DNA from: Galeruca laticollis
Lineage: Eukaryota; Arthropoda; Insecta; Coleoptera; Chrysomelidae
Direction: 5' to 3'
DNA length: 64,000 nucleotides
Assembly: GCA_963921935.1 (NCBI GenBank)
Contig: OY998175.1
Location: 229,174,122 to 229,238,121 of the forward strand
Positions 48,231 through 62,664 of this stretch are shown here, in pieces. Within the stretch, counting starts at the first letter, position 1, and every line of letters starts with the position of its first letter. The translations under genes were made by a program, and so were the position numbers. A model generated the notes under the pieces. The model worked only from the letters and a program-made list of their open reading frames with translations. It was not told where the DNA came from and did not search any database.

Positions 48231-50180
48231 AACTTGGAAGCACTTTTGAAAGTAGATCACCCTGTATATCGAATTTAAGTAAAATAATTCTAAAAATCAA
48301 AATACCGAACATTACTGGCGAATTTGTTGCTAAAATTGGTCGAGGAATCGTATACGGGGTGAATCTAAAAAGTCGTTTCGATAGTTATTTTTCAAAGTAG
48401 ATCACCCTGTATATCAAATTTCAGAAAAATGAATCGAAAAATCAAAATAAAGAAAATTATTGAGGAATTTATGGAGCAAATCTTTATTTAGAACTGTGAA
48501 GTTATTATTCAGAAGTAGATCACCCTGTTTATCAAATTATTGAAAAATACAAGGAAAAATCAAAATAAAGAAAATTAATGACGAATTTGTGGTGTTAATT
48601 TGTTGAGGCATATTATACGGGGCGATTCCAAAAAGTTTTTTTCGTTATTTTGAACTGTGAAGTTAGTATTCAAAGTAGATCACCCTGTATACCAAATTAT
48701 AGAAAATAAATCGAAATAACGAGAATTAGTGACGAATTTGTGGCGTTAATTTGTCAAGGCTGCGTATACGGGGTGATTCTAATAAGTGGTTTTCTTTATT
48801 TAGAACTGTGAAGTTATTATTCAGAAGTAGATCACCCTGTTTATCAAATTATTGAAAAATACAAGGAAAAATCAAAATAAAGAAAAGTAATGACGAATTT
48901 GTGGTGTTAATTTGTTGAGGCATATTATACGGGGTGATTCCAAAAAGTTTTTTTCGTTATTTTGAACTATGAAGTTATTATTCAAAGTAGATCACCCTGT
49001 ATATCAAATTTTGGATAAAATAAATCGAGAAATCGAAATAACGAGAATTAATGACGAATTTTAAGCGTTAATTTGTCAAGGCAGCATATACATGATAATT
49101 CTAATAAGTGGTTTTTGTTATTATGAACTGTGAAGTTATTATTCAAAGTAGATCACCCTATATATCAAATTAATGAAAAATAGAGTGAAAAATCGAAGTA
49201 AACAAAATGAAGGGCGAATTTACTGAATAAATAAATCGAAGCATCGTATACGAGGTGAATCTAAAAAGTAATTTTGGTTATTTTGAACTGTGTTAGTTAT
49301 TATTCGAAAGTAGATCACCCTGTATATTAATTTTTTGAAAAAAATAACAAGGAAAAATCAAAATAATGAAAATTATTGACGAATGTGTTGCGTAAATTGG
49401 TCGTGGCATCGTATACGGTGTGAATCTAAAAAGTCGTTTTTGTTATTTGAACTGCGAAGTTATTATTAAAAGTAGATCAGTCTGTATATTAAAGGTTATA
49501 AAAATAAATCCAGAAATCGAAATAACTAGAATGAATGTCGAATTTGTCGCGTAAATTGATCGGGAAATCGTATACGGGGTGAATCTAAAAAGTATTTTCG
49601 CTATTTTGAACTGCGAAGTTATTATTCAAAGTAGATCAAATTTTCGAAAAATATAACGAGAAATCAAAATAATGCAAATGAATGATGAATTTGTTGCTAA
49701 AATTGGTCGAGCAATCGTATACGGGGTAGTAAGTATTTTTCGTTATTTTGAATTGGGAAGTTATTCGAACATAGATCACCCTGTATATCAAATTATTGAA
49801 AAATACAAGATAAAATCGAAATTACGAAAATTAATGACGAATTTTTCGAGTAAATTTGTCGAGGCATCGTATACGGGGTGAATTTAAAAAGTTGTTTTTA
49901 TTATGTTGAATTGAGAAGTTATTATTCAAAGTAGATCACCCCTGTATATCAAATTTTAGACAAATAAAAGGAAAAATTGAAATAACCAGAATTAATGACA
50001 AATTTGTTCCTAAAATGTATCGTGGCATCGTATACGGGGTGAAGTAGATCACCCTGTATACGAAATTTTAGGAAAAAAATAGTAAAAATCAAAATAATGA
50101 AAATTCGATTGCGAAAATATCGTTGATTTGGTTAATTATTAATTTATCGAAGTATCGTATACAGGGTGAAACTAGATAGT
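48230..50180. repeat. ~155-bp satellite with GTAGATCACCCTGTATAT core, about 13 copies
   Basis: Each unit has GTAGATCACCCTGTATATCA, AAATCAAAATAAYGAAAATT, AATGACGAATTTGTTGCG, CATCGTATACGGGGTGAATC and TATTTTGAACTGTGAAGTTA. Cores lie near 48254, 48399, 48522, 48677, 48826, 48986, 49149 and onward. CACCCTGTAT strings are common in insect repeats. The array stops about 380 bp from the CDK12 exon at 50562. Confidence 0.9.
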
Positions 50181-50561
50181 TTAAATTTGGTTCTAAGAGA
50201 CCCCGGGTAAAAAAATCGACTAATATTTAAAAAAAAGAAAACAACAAAAAATATTACGTCCCTGATAACTATCTATAGGGATCATCTAAAAATAAAACAT
50301 CTACAGTTTTTACAGATACAGTTAAATACACGTTCCATGGTAAACTACGTCCATGTAACCCTTTTATCACACATTTTTTTTATAAGGAAAAAACGTCGTG
50401 CAGGAGATTGAGTTTTTCGTAGAAAAAAAATTTTTACACTCATTTTCATCGGATTATTTTATATGTACAAAAAGTCGATGTTGCGAAATAAATCGAGAAA
50501 AAAAGTGGGAAAATCAGTCACGTATTTGGTATAATTAACAATAACATCCACGATAAGAGAC

Positions 50562-50754
50562 TCACCCTCCGCCGTCCGCCAAATTATCTTCTGGTTTACC
50601 CCCCAACATCATTTTATCCGGCCTTCCTAAAAGAGAGGGTTTGCCGGGGGGTAGGTTTTGCATCGCCTCTGCTTGTTCGCGTATTTGGCGTTTACGTTTT
50701 TTGCTCCACAATTCGTGGCAGTCCTGCCACGTCGGTAATTCCGGAGCGGATATC
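50562..50754 (-). CDS. Cdk12: CDK12 exon: post-kinase extension, stop or splice
   Basis: Acceptor ATTATTTTCAG. Encodes ISAPELPTWQDCHELWSKKR, the CDK12/13 C-terminal extension that caps ATP, then LPPGKPSLLGRPDKMMLGG and DNLADGG. The frame meets TGA at 50564-50562, but the same bases form a strong donor GGAGG|GTGAGT (exon end 50566, phase 2), so the exon may be internal. Retaining the intron would give a short isoform. Confidence 0.92.
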
Positions 50755-53700
50755 CTGAAAATAATTCAACAAATTGAGGAAAAAATAATATGTGTATAAG
50801 GGATAATTCCATTGAAGAGGATCACCCTGTAGATTTTTTGTTTGACTATTATTTTTAGGCTGATTTTTTCGGTTTTTGATAGTTCGGTATGGTTTTTTTG
50901 AAATTTTCAATGGTTTTGATAATGGTTTTTAGACAATTTTGATGGTTAATACGGTTTTTGAGAAATTAACATGGTTATTTAGTGGTTTGTTATACAAAAA
51001 TTTGCCGTTTGAAGATATTTGATGATTTAATATGGTTTTGACAGGTTTTTGAAAGTTTGGAATGGTTTTTAAAAGATTTTTATGATTTTTTGAGAAATTA
51101 ATATGGTTTTTTAGTGGCGTTTGATGCTTTAATTTGGCTTTTCAAGATATTTGATGATTTAATATTGTTGTGACAGGTTTTTGATGTTTTTCAGAAATTA
51201 AGATGGTTTTTACGAATACTGGATACTTTAATTTGGCTTTTCAAAGTATTTGATGATTTAATATGGGTTTGATAGGTTTTTGATAGTTTTTAGAGGATTT
51301 TGATGATTCAAAATGGTTTTGTGGTTATTGAGAAATTAATGCTTAAATTTGGCTTTACAAAATATTTGATGAAATAATATGGTTTTGACAGGTTTTTGAT
51401 GGTTTTTAAGAGGATTTTGATGGATTAACATGATTTTTGATGCTTTTCAAGATATTTGATGATTTTGATAGTTTAATTAAGTTTTTGACGACTGCGAAGA
51501 TTTTATTGAGAGGTTATAGTATATATACTATGATTATTAACGTTTCTTGATAGTTTAATAAGGTTTTTCAGGAATTACAGAAATTTTTGATAGATTCTTT
51601 GTAATAATTTTTGGAAGATTTTGACGATTTAATATGGTTTTTGATATGTTAATATGGTTTTACACAATTTTTTAGTGATTTAATATGCCTTTGATGGGTT
51701 TTTATAGGTAACTGTTATTTTCGATGATTTATTATGGTTTTGACACTTTTTTATAGGTTAATAAAGCTTTATGGAGGTTTTTGACAAATTCATGGGTTTT
51801 ACACAGTTTTTTATTGATTTATCATGGTTTTGATTGTTTTATATGGGTTTCTGTTAAGTCAGAAATTAAGATGGTTTTTACGAATACTGGATACTTTAAT
51901 TTGGCTTTTCAAAGTATTTGATGATTTAATATGGGTTTGATACGTTTTTGATAGTTTTTAGAGGATTTTGATGATTCAAAATGGTTTTGTGGTCATTGAG
52001 AAATTAATGCTTAAATTTGGCTTTTCAAAATATTTGATGAAATAATATGGTTTTGACAGGTTTTTGATGGTTTTTAAGAGGATTTTGATGGATTAACATG
52101 ATTTTTGATGCTTTTCAAGATATTTGATGATTTTGATAGTTTAATTAAGTTTTTGACGACGGCGAAGATTTTATTGAGAGGTTATAGTATATATACTATG
52201 ATTATTCACGTTTCTTGATAGTTTAATAAGGTTTTTCAGGAATTACAGAAATTTTTGATAGATTCTTTGTAATAATTTTTGGAAGATTTTGACGATTTAA
52301 TATGGTTTTTGATATGTTAATATGGTTTTACACAATTTTTTAGTGATTTAATATGCCTTTGATGGTTTTTTTATAGGTAAATGTTATTTTCGATGATTTA
52401 ATATGGTTTTGACACTTTTTTTATAGGTTAATAAAGCTTTATGGAGGTTTTTGACAAATTCATGGGTTTTACACAGTTTTTTATTGATTTATCATGGTTT
52501 TGATTGTTTTATATGGGTTTCTGTTAAGTTAATGTGGTTCTCAATGATTTAATATGGTTTTGACACATTTTTATAGATTTTTGATAAGTTGATATTGTTT
52601 TCAATGGTTTAATATGGTTTTCCTACGGTTTTTTGACAAATTGATGAGTTTTACAGTTTTTTTAGTGATTTAAAATGGTTTTGACTGTTTTATATAGGTT
52701 TTTGATAATATTCTTAGTATTTTCAACTATTTAACTAATAACAAAAATTACGACTCACTGTTCGGGATTGATGTTTTTGAGCCACGCCGATTTGAGGGCG
52801 TCCTCGGCGGTTATCCTCTTTTCGGGATCCAATTCCAGCATCTTATCCAGCAAGTCGAGCGACGAAGCCGGCATAAATACAAAATCCTCCCTCAATCGCC
52901 GCCTGTGCAGTTTATTTGGCTTCAGCGTATGAAATAGGGGTAATTTGATAACCGAAGGCCAAACGGCTGGTGTGGGGGTGCCGCACACTCGAGATATCCT
53001 GTCCAATTGCATCATCTCGGCGTTCGCCTAAAAATGAAATTCACACATTTTTTAAAATCTTCAATTTTTCATATATGATACGGTTTTGATGGTTTTCAAT
53101 GGCATTTGATGATTATTCGAGGTATTTGAGTTTTTGATATTTTTCAATGGTATTTAGAGAATTTTGATGGTTTTCAATGGTAATAGGAGGTTTTCAATGG
53201 TAATAGGAGGTTTTCAATGGTAATTGGAGGTTTTTAATGGTTTTTGGAGATCCCTAGAAGATTTTAGTGATTTCAATGGTATTTAGAGGTTTTTGATGGG
53301 GTTTCAATGGTTATTGATGATGTTTAGAGGATTTTCAATGGTATTTGGAGGTTTTTGATGGTTTTATAAGGTTATCAATGATTTTAGAGTTTTCTATGGG
53401 TTTTGATGGTTTGGTGGTGGTGATGGTGATTGGTCAATGTTTTTTATGGTTATTTGAGGTTTCTGATGGTTTTCAATGGTTTTTAGAGGATCTTCGTGAT
53501 TTCAATGGTATTTGGAGCATTTTGATGGTTTCCAATGGTTTTTGATGATATTTAGAGGTATTTGATGGTTTTTAGAGGATTTTGATAGGTGTCAACGCTA
53601 TTTAGAGGCTTTTGATGGTTTTATACGGTTTTTGATAGTTTTCAAAAAGTTTTTCTGAGATATTTGATGGTTTGTAGAGGTTTTTGATGACTTTTAGAGG

Positions 53701-56700
53701 TTTTTAATGGTATTCAGAAGTATTTACTAGTTTAAAATGGAATTCAAAGGATTTGGATTAGTAATATGATTTTAACCTTTAACTAGTCGCGCGGCGCCTC
53801 ACGGCGCCAACACAAATTTAATACCCAGTATTTATTTTGAAAATTATCTCACCCAATTATTCCTCAAATAGGATATAAAGAATAAGATACTAAAATATGA
53901 AATTATATTTTCAAGTGTTTTCAATTATAGAAGCAATAAACTAATGCGGTGCATTGAAAGGCTCCGTTTGGCGCCATGCGACTAGTCACATAGGTATAAA
54001 TTTGTCGGCGGATGATGAGTGTTTTATTGTCTAGGTAATCAGTTTTTGTCACGTTCGCCTCATAATATTATTTTATGATTATTTGTAAATAGGGGCAATA
54101 AAAGAAGCCATTGTTGAAGATCGAATTATTTAGGCTGTGCGACCGAATGTTGAAAATTTAGTTATACCTACAATTGGTACCGTAGTGGTTCAATATTTCT
54201 ATCTGTGTTTTATTTTATTGAAAATGGCCAGTTCAAGTAAAGATACCAGTAAAAGTTTTAGTGCAGAAGCAGGTCCCAGTTGGCGAAATAAAGTCCCACT
54301 AACTCAAACTGAACTAGAACGTTTGATAAATGATTCTGAAAGTGAATTGGAACTAGATTCAGAAAGTGATAACAGTGTTGCAGAAGATTTGATGGAATAT
54401 AGTGAACATGATACAGACTCTTGCCAAGAGGAGGAATACGAGGATGATGCTTCTCCAACTCCTCTACCGACAGATGCTGATTATTATATAGGTAAAGACA
54501 AAAATACAAAGTGGAGAAAAGTGCCACCGCCTAAAACCAAAACTCGAAAATATAATATAATAACACATTTGCCCGGCTGTAAAGGACCTGCTAGAACAAT
54601 TTCCACGCCTTCAGAGGCTTTTTATCTATTTTTTGATGACTACGTGATGCAACTTCTTGTGACAAACACTAATAATTTTATTACTGCTGAAGTAAAAGAT
54701 AAGTTTACACGTGAAAGAGATGCTCGTTTAGTAACTGAAGGTGAAATAAAAGCGTTTTTAGCGATTTTGGTAGTCATTGGAGTCATGAGATCATCTCATT
54801 TGAATTTTGAAGATTTATTTGATGTTGATGATATGGGCAATGATTTTTTTTATACCACTATGAGTAAGCAGAGATTTCTTTTCATAATGCGATGTATTAG
54901 GTTTGATGACAAAGCAACAAGAGCAGTGAGACTACAAACTGATAAGTTAGCACCCATTCGTGATATGTTCGATTATTTAGTGAATAAGTGTGCCGAGCTT
55001 TATACAACAAGTGAATATCTTACAGTTGATGAACAATTGGTAGCGTTTCATGGAAATTGCAATTTTCGTCAGTATATTCCTTCCAAACCTAATAAATATG
55101 GAATAAAGATATTTGCATTGGTGGATGCCAGAACTTTTTATAACCTGAAGATGGAAGTTTACTTAGGAAACCAACCAGATGGACCTTTCAAAGTAAGCAA
55201 TTCTGCTTCAGATGTGGTAATCTGGTTAATTACTCCTGTAAGTAAAACTGGGAGAAACATAACCATGGATAATTGGTTTAACAGTATTCCACTTGCTAAT
55301 GACTTACTGGAGAATCATAAATTAACATTAGATGGAACACTAAGAAAGAATAAAATACAAATTCCTTTTGAATTCCAGCCTAATAAAACACGAATTGAAA
55401 AAAGCACTCTATTTGGATTTACGAAAACCATTACAATGATGTCGTATGTCCCCAAAAAAAGAAAATCGGTCATACTAATTTCAACTCTACATAGAGATAC
55501 TGCTATCGATGAAGATTCGGGAGATGCTCAGAAAGCAGAACAATTGACATTTTATAATAGCACAAAAGGTGGAGTGGATACCAACGACAAGCTATGTGCC
55601 ACATACTATGTTGGAAGAAGAACAAGAAGATGACCCATGACTATTTTTTTCCATCTTATCAATGTGTGTGCCATAAATGCTCTTGTGATCTATAACTCAG
55701 CACGCAACGGCGAGCTAATGAAAAGAAGAAATTTTTTGAAAAAATTAGGTCGCGAATTAGCGCAACCCTATCAGATGCAACGAAAGGATGATTCACACAT
55801 TCCACGAAAAATTAGAAAACGGCTGCATAGTTACTTTCAAGAAGAAGCAGAAGTCCAAATCCTTCTTGTTGTTGGTCCAAACCCCAGAAAAAGATGCCAT
55901 ATTTGCCCACGATCAAAAAATAAAACGAGTACGATTACTTGTATAGTTTGCCATAAACATGTATGTCAAGATCACCAAAGAAATGTTTGTTCCGATTGTT
56001 ATAATTATTATTATTTGTAATGCTTTTTTATTTTTTTTTTCATATTAAAAGATTTGTACGATTATAAGGATATATAAATTTAATTTTTCTCCTAAAAAAA
56101 GGCGACTCTCAAAAAAAAATGACTCTATTGCACATTGGTGCCATATGGCGCCACGCGACTACTTATGTCAGTCCAAGCAGGCGACTACTTAAAGGTTAAG
56201 AGGATTTTGAAACTAATATGTTTTTTACGCAATTTTTCATGGCTTTTCATGGTTTCTAGAGGTTTTTGAGAAATTGCTGTTTCCTTCATAATCATTGATG
56301 GTTTTAAGAGGTATAAAAACGTTTAAAATGGGCTTTTCCTGCGGTTTTTGATAACTCCATATATGTTTGAAGGTTTTCAATGGTTTTTGAAAGTTTGGTA
56401 TGGTTCTTCCGTGTTTCTTGATAATTGCAAGAGGTTTTCATCAATTTAAAATGGGATTAGGACGTTTTTTACAGTTTAAAATGGATTTTAGAGGTTATGG
56501 ATAGTTTAATGTGGTTCTTCCATGGTTTTCGATAATTTGATACCATTGTGATGGTTTTTAATGGTTTCTTATGGTTTTTAGAAACTTTTTATAGCTTTCA
56601 AAGAATTTTGATGGTTTTCAATGGATTTCAGAGGGTTTTGATGGTTTGCAGAGGTTTTAAGGTATTGCCGTGGTTTTTAGATGTTTTCAATGATTTTCAA

Positions 56701-59700
56701 TAATTTCTTATGGTTTCCAGAGGCTTTTGAAGGGTTGCTATTGGGTTTAGAGGTTTTTAGATGATTTCAGTATTTTTTTATGAGTTCCAGAAGTTTTTAG
56801 AAGTTATGGATGGTTTGTAGTGGCCTATGATGGTTTTTAGAAGTTTTCAATGGTTTTGGATGATTTTCAACAGTTTTTTATGGTTTCCAGAGGTTGTGAT
56901 GACTTCCAGAGGTTTTCAACGTATATCTATGGTGTTAGTGGAGGTTTTTTATGAGCTGTAGAGGGTTCTCCAATGGTTTTTTAGTCTTCAGAGATTTTTG
57001 ATGATTTCCTATGGATTTTGGAAGTTTTTGATGTGTTAGAGGTTTTTGATGGTTTTCAATAGCGTATAGTTTCCAGAGGTTTTTGACGGTTTGATATGGT
57101 TTTTGGAGGTTTTTATGAATTGTAAAGGTTTTTTATGGTTATCAATGGGTTTTGAAGATTTTCAATGGTTTTTTGGTTTCCAGGGGTTTTTGACGGTTTG
57201 ATGTGGTTTTTGGAGGTTTTAATGGGTTTTTATGGGTTGTAGAGGTTTTTTATGGTTTTCAATGGAGTTTGAAGATTTTCAATGGTTTTTTATAGTCTCC
57301 AGGTTTTTTATGGTTTTCAATGGGTTTTAAAAAGTCTCAGGTTTTTTATAGTTTCTAGAGGTTTTTGACGGTTTCATGTGGTTTTTAGAGGTTTTCATGG
57401 GTTGTAGCGGTTTTTAATGGAGTTTGAAGATTTTAAATGGATTTCCAGAGGTTTTTGATTGTTTGCTATAGTTTTCAATGGTTTTTTGGCCAAGGGTTTT
57501 CCTCAATTTAAAATGGTTTTAATAGTTAAAAATAAGATTTAAGATCATTTAATATGGTTTCCCGGGGTTTATACACGTTTCTGATGCTACGCTGTTTTTT
57601 CCTGTTTCTTGATGGTTTCAAGAGCATTTCATTTTAAAATGGAGTTTCAGAAGTTTTACATAGTTTAATACGATTTTAAGAAGATTTTGGCACTTTTATG
57701 TGGTTTTACGATAGTTTAATATGGTTTTGATGGTTTTTAAAAGTTCTTAACAGTTTAAAATGGAGATTTTAGACATTTTTGATAGTTTTCAACAACAAAA
57801 AATAATGAAAATCTCACCTGAAAGAGCGGTTTCTTCAAAAACAGTTCTCCCAATATACAACCGCAACTCCAAATGTCGATGGCCGGTCCGTAACGCTCTT
57901 CGCCCAACAGAAGTTCTGGGGGTCGGTACCACAACGTGATCACCTTATTCGTGTACGGCCTCTGTCTGTCTTCGGCGTTGTAGAGACGAGCCAGACCGAA
58001 ATCGGCCAATTTCACTTCCCCCCTGAAAACATTCCTACATAAACTCACTATCTATAGAATTTCAACGGGAATATCGTGGTGCGCAGATACCGAACTTACT
58101 TGTTGTTCATCAATATGTTGCTGCATTTGATGTCCCTGTGCAGGAAGTTCTTTTTGTGACAATAGTTCAGGCCGTCCAACAGTTGTTTCATTATACAGGC
58201 GTTGTTCAATTCGTTGAAATCCACCATACCGGATTCCAACAGACCCATAAGATCGTGATCCATGTACTCGAACACCAGATAAAAAGATCCCTTTTCCTGA
58301 GAAAAAATTATTTTTAAAGACGCGATCGGTAGTGAGGGGGGTAAGGGACATTTACTCGTACCTTTCTAAAATCGACGGCGTCTTGTTTGTCGGTGACGAT
58401 TTCTCTCAAATTGACGATATTTTTGTGATTCAATTGGCGCAAAATTTTGATTTCCCTAACGGCCGTTATCGGGAAACCCTCCTTTTCATTTTCTAGCCTC
58501 ACTTTTTTCAAGGCTACTAGTTCGTTGGCGTGGACGTCTTTGGCTTTGTAAACTTGACCGTAAGTACCTTAAAAACGACAAGGAATATTTAAACCAAGTC
58601 CACAGATGATTGATAAAAGTTCTACAGTTCGCTGTAGTGTACAAATATGTAAATACTAGTCTTCAAACGTCAACTGTCATAATTTAACACGATATTTATT
58701 AGTTAAATTACAAGTTACACTGAAAAAATTACACAACGAAAATGGGACGAAAAATTCCTTATCCAGCACCCATGTTCTTCAGATTTAGTCACCAGTGACT
58801 ATTTACAGTTTTCAAAAAACTCCGGGATCATTATTTATTTAGTAAATTACAACTTATGCTGATAAAAAGCACACAACGAAAATTGGACAAAGAAGTCTTT
58901 ATCCGGGTCCGACATTCTCCAAATTTAGTCCTCAGAGAGGTTTTTGATAATATAATATGTATTTTTCTGGTTTTTCGAAAGTTCAATGCAGTTTTAATAT
59001 GTATTTGACAGTTTACCATAATTTTTTCATAGATTCTACGAATTATTGATAGTTTTTCGATACTATAATAAGGTTTTTAATATTTTTTGCGATGTATTTG
59101 ATGATTTAATATGGTTTTGACAGGTTTTTGATGGTTTACATGTTTTTTTCATGGATTTTACGAATTATTGATAGTGTTTTTAGGGTTAAGTTTAATATGG
59201 TTTTTTAAGCATATAAGATTTTCATGGTTTATTTCTAGGGATTTCATGATTTAATATGGTTTTGAAGTTTTTAATAGTTTACCATGTTTTTTCATGAATT
59301 TTAATAATTACTCATAGTTTTCAATGGTTTTAGAAAGTTTATTGTTTTTTTTGAGGTATTTGATAATTTAACATGATTTTGATAGTTTACTCTTATTTAT
59401 TCATGGTTTTCACTACATTTTGAAAATTTTTTGATACTTTAATAAGGCTTTTCATGGTTTATTTCGAATTATTTGATCAATTAATACGCTTTTGAGAAGT
59501 TTTTGACAGTTTGCTATGATTTTTTCATGGATTTTAATAGTTTTTTCATGGGTTTTGTCGAATTTTAATAGGGTTTTGATAGTTTACTATTCTTTATTCA
59601 TGATTTTTATAGGTTATTGCTACTTTAGTATGTTTTTAGAGGGTTTCAAAAGTTAACTATGGGATTTGATGCTTCAATATGTTTCTTTCGAGGTATTTGA

Positions 59701-62574
59701 TGATTTAGTATGGTTTTGACATGTTTTTGATGGTTTACGTGATTTTTTCATAGTTATTAGGAAACATTTATAGTTTTTCGATGGTTTTTAGAGGTTTTCA
59801 AAAGTTGGTATGGTATTTGATGCTTCAATGAGGTTTTCCATAGGTTTTTCGATGTATATGATGATTTAATATGGTTTCAGCAAATTTTTGATGAGTTGAT
59901 GATTTTTTCATAGATTACACAAAATAATCATATTTTTTAAAGGGTTTTAAGAGGTTTTCGAAAGTTTAATACGGTTTTGATGCTTCACGTTTTTTTCATG
60001 ATTTAATATGGTTTTGACAAGATTTTTTCACGGATTTTATGAATTATTCTGTTTCTTGATGATTTTATGAGGTATTCATCAATTTAAAATGGGTTTCAGA
60101 AGTTTTGGATAGTTTAATATGGTTTTAAGAAGTTTGATAATTTCATATGGTTTTCCATGGTTTTTACAGGTTTTTGATGCTCCTTTGGTTTTTTTTCCTG
60201 TTCCTTGACGAATTTAAGAGATTTTCATCTATTTAAAATGGGTTTTCGGAAGTTTTGGATAGTTTATATGGTTTTAAGAAGATTTTGGTAATTAATATGG
60301 TTTTCTAGAGTTTTAATGCTCCGCCGTGTTTCTCCCTGTTTATTGAGGATTTTCATCAATTTAAAATGGGTTGGTTTGCAGAAGATTTGGTTAGTTTAAT
60401 ATGATATTTGATGATTTAATATGGTTTCGGCAGGTTTTTGATAGTTTACATGATTTTTTCATAGATTTTACAAATCATTGATATATTTATAACGCTTTTA
60501 AGATGTTTTCGAAAGTTTAATATGGTTTTTGATGTTTCAATAAGGTTTTTCATGTTTGTTTGATGTATTTGAATAATAATTATGGTTTTGACAGGTATTT
60601 GATGGTTTATATGATTTTTTCATGGATTTTACGAATTATTGATGGTTTTTTAAATGTTTTAGAGGTTTTCGGAAAGTTTCAATGTATTCTTTGATAATTT
60701 AATGAGGATTTTCCAAGATATTTGATGAATTAATATGGTTTTGAGAAGTTTTTGATCGGTTATCATGGGTTTCTTAAGGATTTTAGGAGCCTTTTCATTC
60801 TATTTAGGGGTATTATGAAAGTTTAATAGTTTTGAAACTTGACTATTATTTATTAATGATTTTTTACAAATTCTCCTGATTTTTAGAGGTTTTTGACACA
60901 TTAATATGTATTTTTTTTTGTTTTCAAAAGTTTAATATGGTATTTTGATACTTTAATAAGGGTTTTCATGGTTTTTAGAAAGTATTTGATGATTTAGAAT
61001 GGAGTTAACTATATTTATTCACGGCTTCTGGAGGGTTTGATGACTTTTTAATGGTTTTTGATAATTTAATGTTTCTTTGTTTTTCTTAAGTTTAATATGG
61101 TTTTTTTATAGTTTAGTTTTATAATTTTTTGCCAAGGTTGATGAATTAATATGGTTTTGATAGTTTACTACTATTAATCGTGTTTTTCACGAATTTTCGA
61201 TAGCATTTTTATGGTTTTTGAAACAATAATACGTTTTTTGTAGGATTTTTGATACTTTAATAAGGTTTTTTTTCAAGATATTTGATGATGTAATATTGTT
61301 TTGATAGTATACTATTATTTATTCACGGTTTTCACACGTTTTGATAGCTTTTTGATAGTTTTACGAGAATTTAATATGGTCGTTTGATACTTTAATAAGA
61401 TTTTTCATGTGATTTTAAAAGATATTTGATGAGTTAATGAGGTTTTAATACTTTATTATTTATTCATGATCTTTACGAGTTTTCGATAGCATTTTTATGG
61501 TGTTTGTAGGTTTTTTGATACTTAAATAAGGTCTTTCATGGTTTTTTCTTCAATATATCTGATATTAAATATGGTTTTAAGAATTGACAGACAAAAAATT
61601 CCTCATCCAAATTACGCATTCTTCAAAATTAGTCCCCAGCAACTATTTTCAGTATCCAATCGGCTCCAGGATAACAATTTGACTAACATTCGTTCGATAA
61701 ACTACAAGTTACACTAATAAAAAGCAAACCACTATAATTAGACAAAGAATTCCTCTTCCGATAGGATAGATGACTTACCTTCGCCGATCTGAGCTATAAC
61801 TTCAAACATATCGACGCACCGCTCGCCCCAATCTTTGCCGCACATTTGAAAATTCCTCGATCCCTTCCTTTTCAAAATAGTGGGTCGTTTCGTTGGCGCT
61901 TTGGGCTTCGGCGATGGTTTCTGTTTCTCCACGGGTTTCACGTGATTTCTCGGCGGCGTACTCGGCAGTTCGTCGTCTCCGCTAAGTTCTTCGGTACCGG
62001 GAATCACTAGATAAGAGAAAACAAGATTTGCTATGGAATCGGACAGAAAAACTACGGATACGTACCGGGTGGCATCGGTAGATCTTTGATGTTCTTTCGA
62101 GGCGGTGTTTTAGCTCTGACATTGACAGTGACAGGAGGCCGGATGACCGGCATGTGGTGGACAGGCTCTGGACTCGGAGATCTGCTAGGAGGCGATACTA
62201 TAGCTTCTAATTGCGTCTGATCTATACCGGGGGGTAACGGTAGTTTCGTGACGCTCTTTGGCTTCGATTTATTCACTTCTATTTTGGCTGTGGTGGTAAC
62301 TGGTTTGATGTCTGCCTGAGGAACTGGGAGAGTGACGGTGGATGGACCCGTCGTGATTATGGTAGTAATCGCCGCGGGTACTACCGCCTGAGTCGCGGTA
62401 TTCGGTACCGGTAGAGGAGGTGTAGGAGGTGTTGTTGGTTTTTCGATACTGGCTCTTTTCTCTGGCAACCGGATGTCGTTCGGCTTCGTCGGTTCAGATT
62501 CCGGAATCGGTATGTCGACAATATCCATCGGCATTTGCGTCGCCAGATTTTCTTTGTTTTCTAAAAACAAATAA

Positions 62575-62664
<90 letters not shown>

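Noticed and set aside
48230..50180. CRISPR-like array of regular repeats
   Set aside because: Whole units repeat rather than short repeats with unique spacers, and this is eukaryotic DNA.
54137..54223. Upstream extension of the piggyBac transposase frame
   Set aside because: It opens only with GTG. The ATG at 54224 puts the catalytic residues at the spacing expected for the family.
55637..56020. Separate Cys-rich gene right of the transposase
   Set aside because: It is in the same frame as the transposase and is cut off only by TGA 55631-55633; it is the transposase zinc-binding end.
58052..58351. 99-codon frame on the CDK12 strand
   Set aside because: It crosses two splice sites in the wrong frame. 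The true exon at 58296-58100 reads in another frame with kinase motifs.
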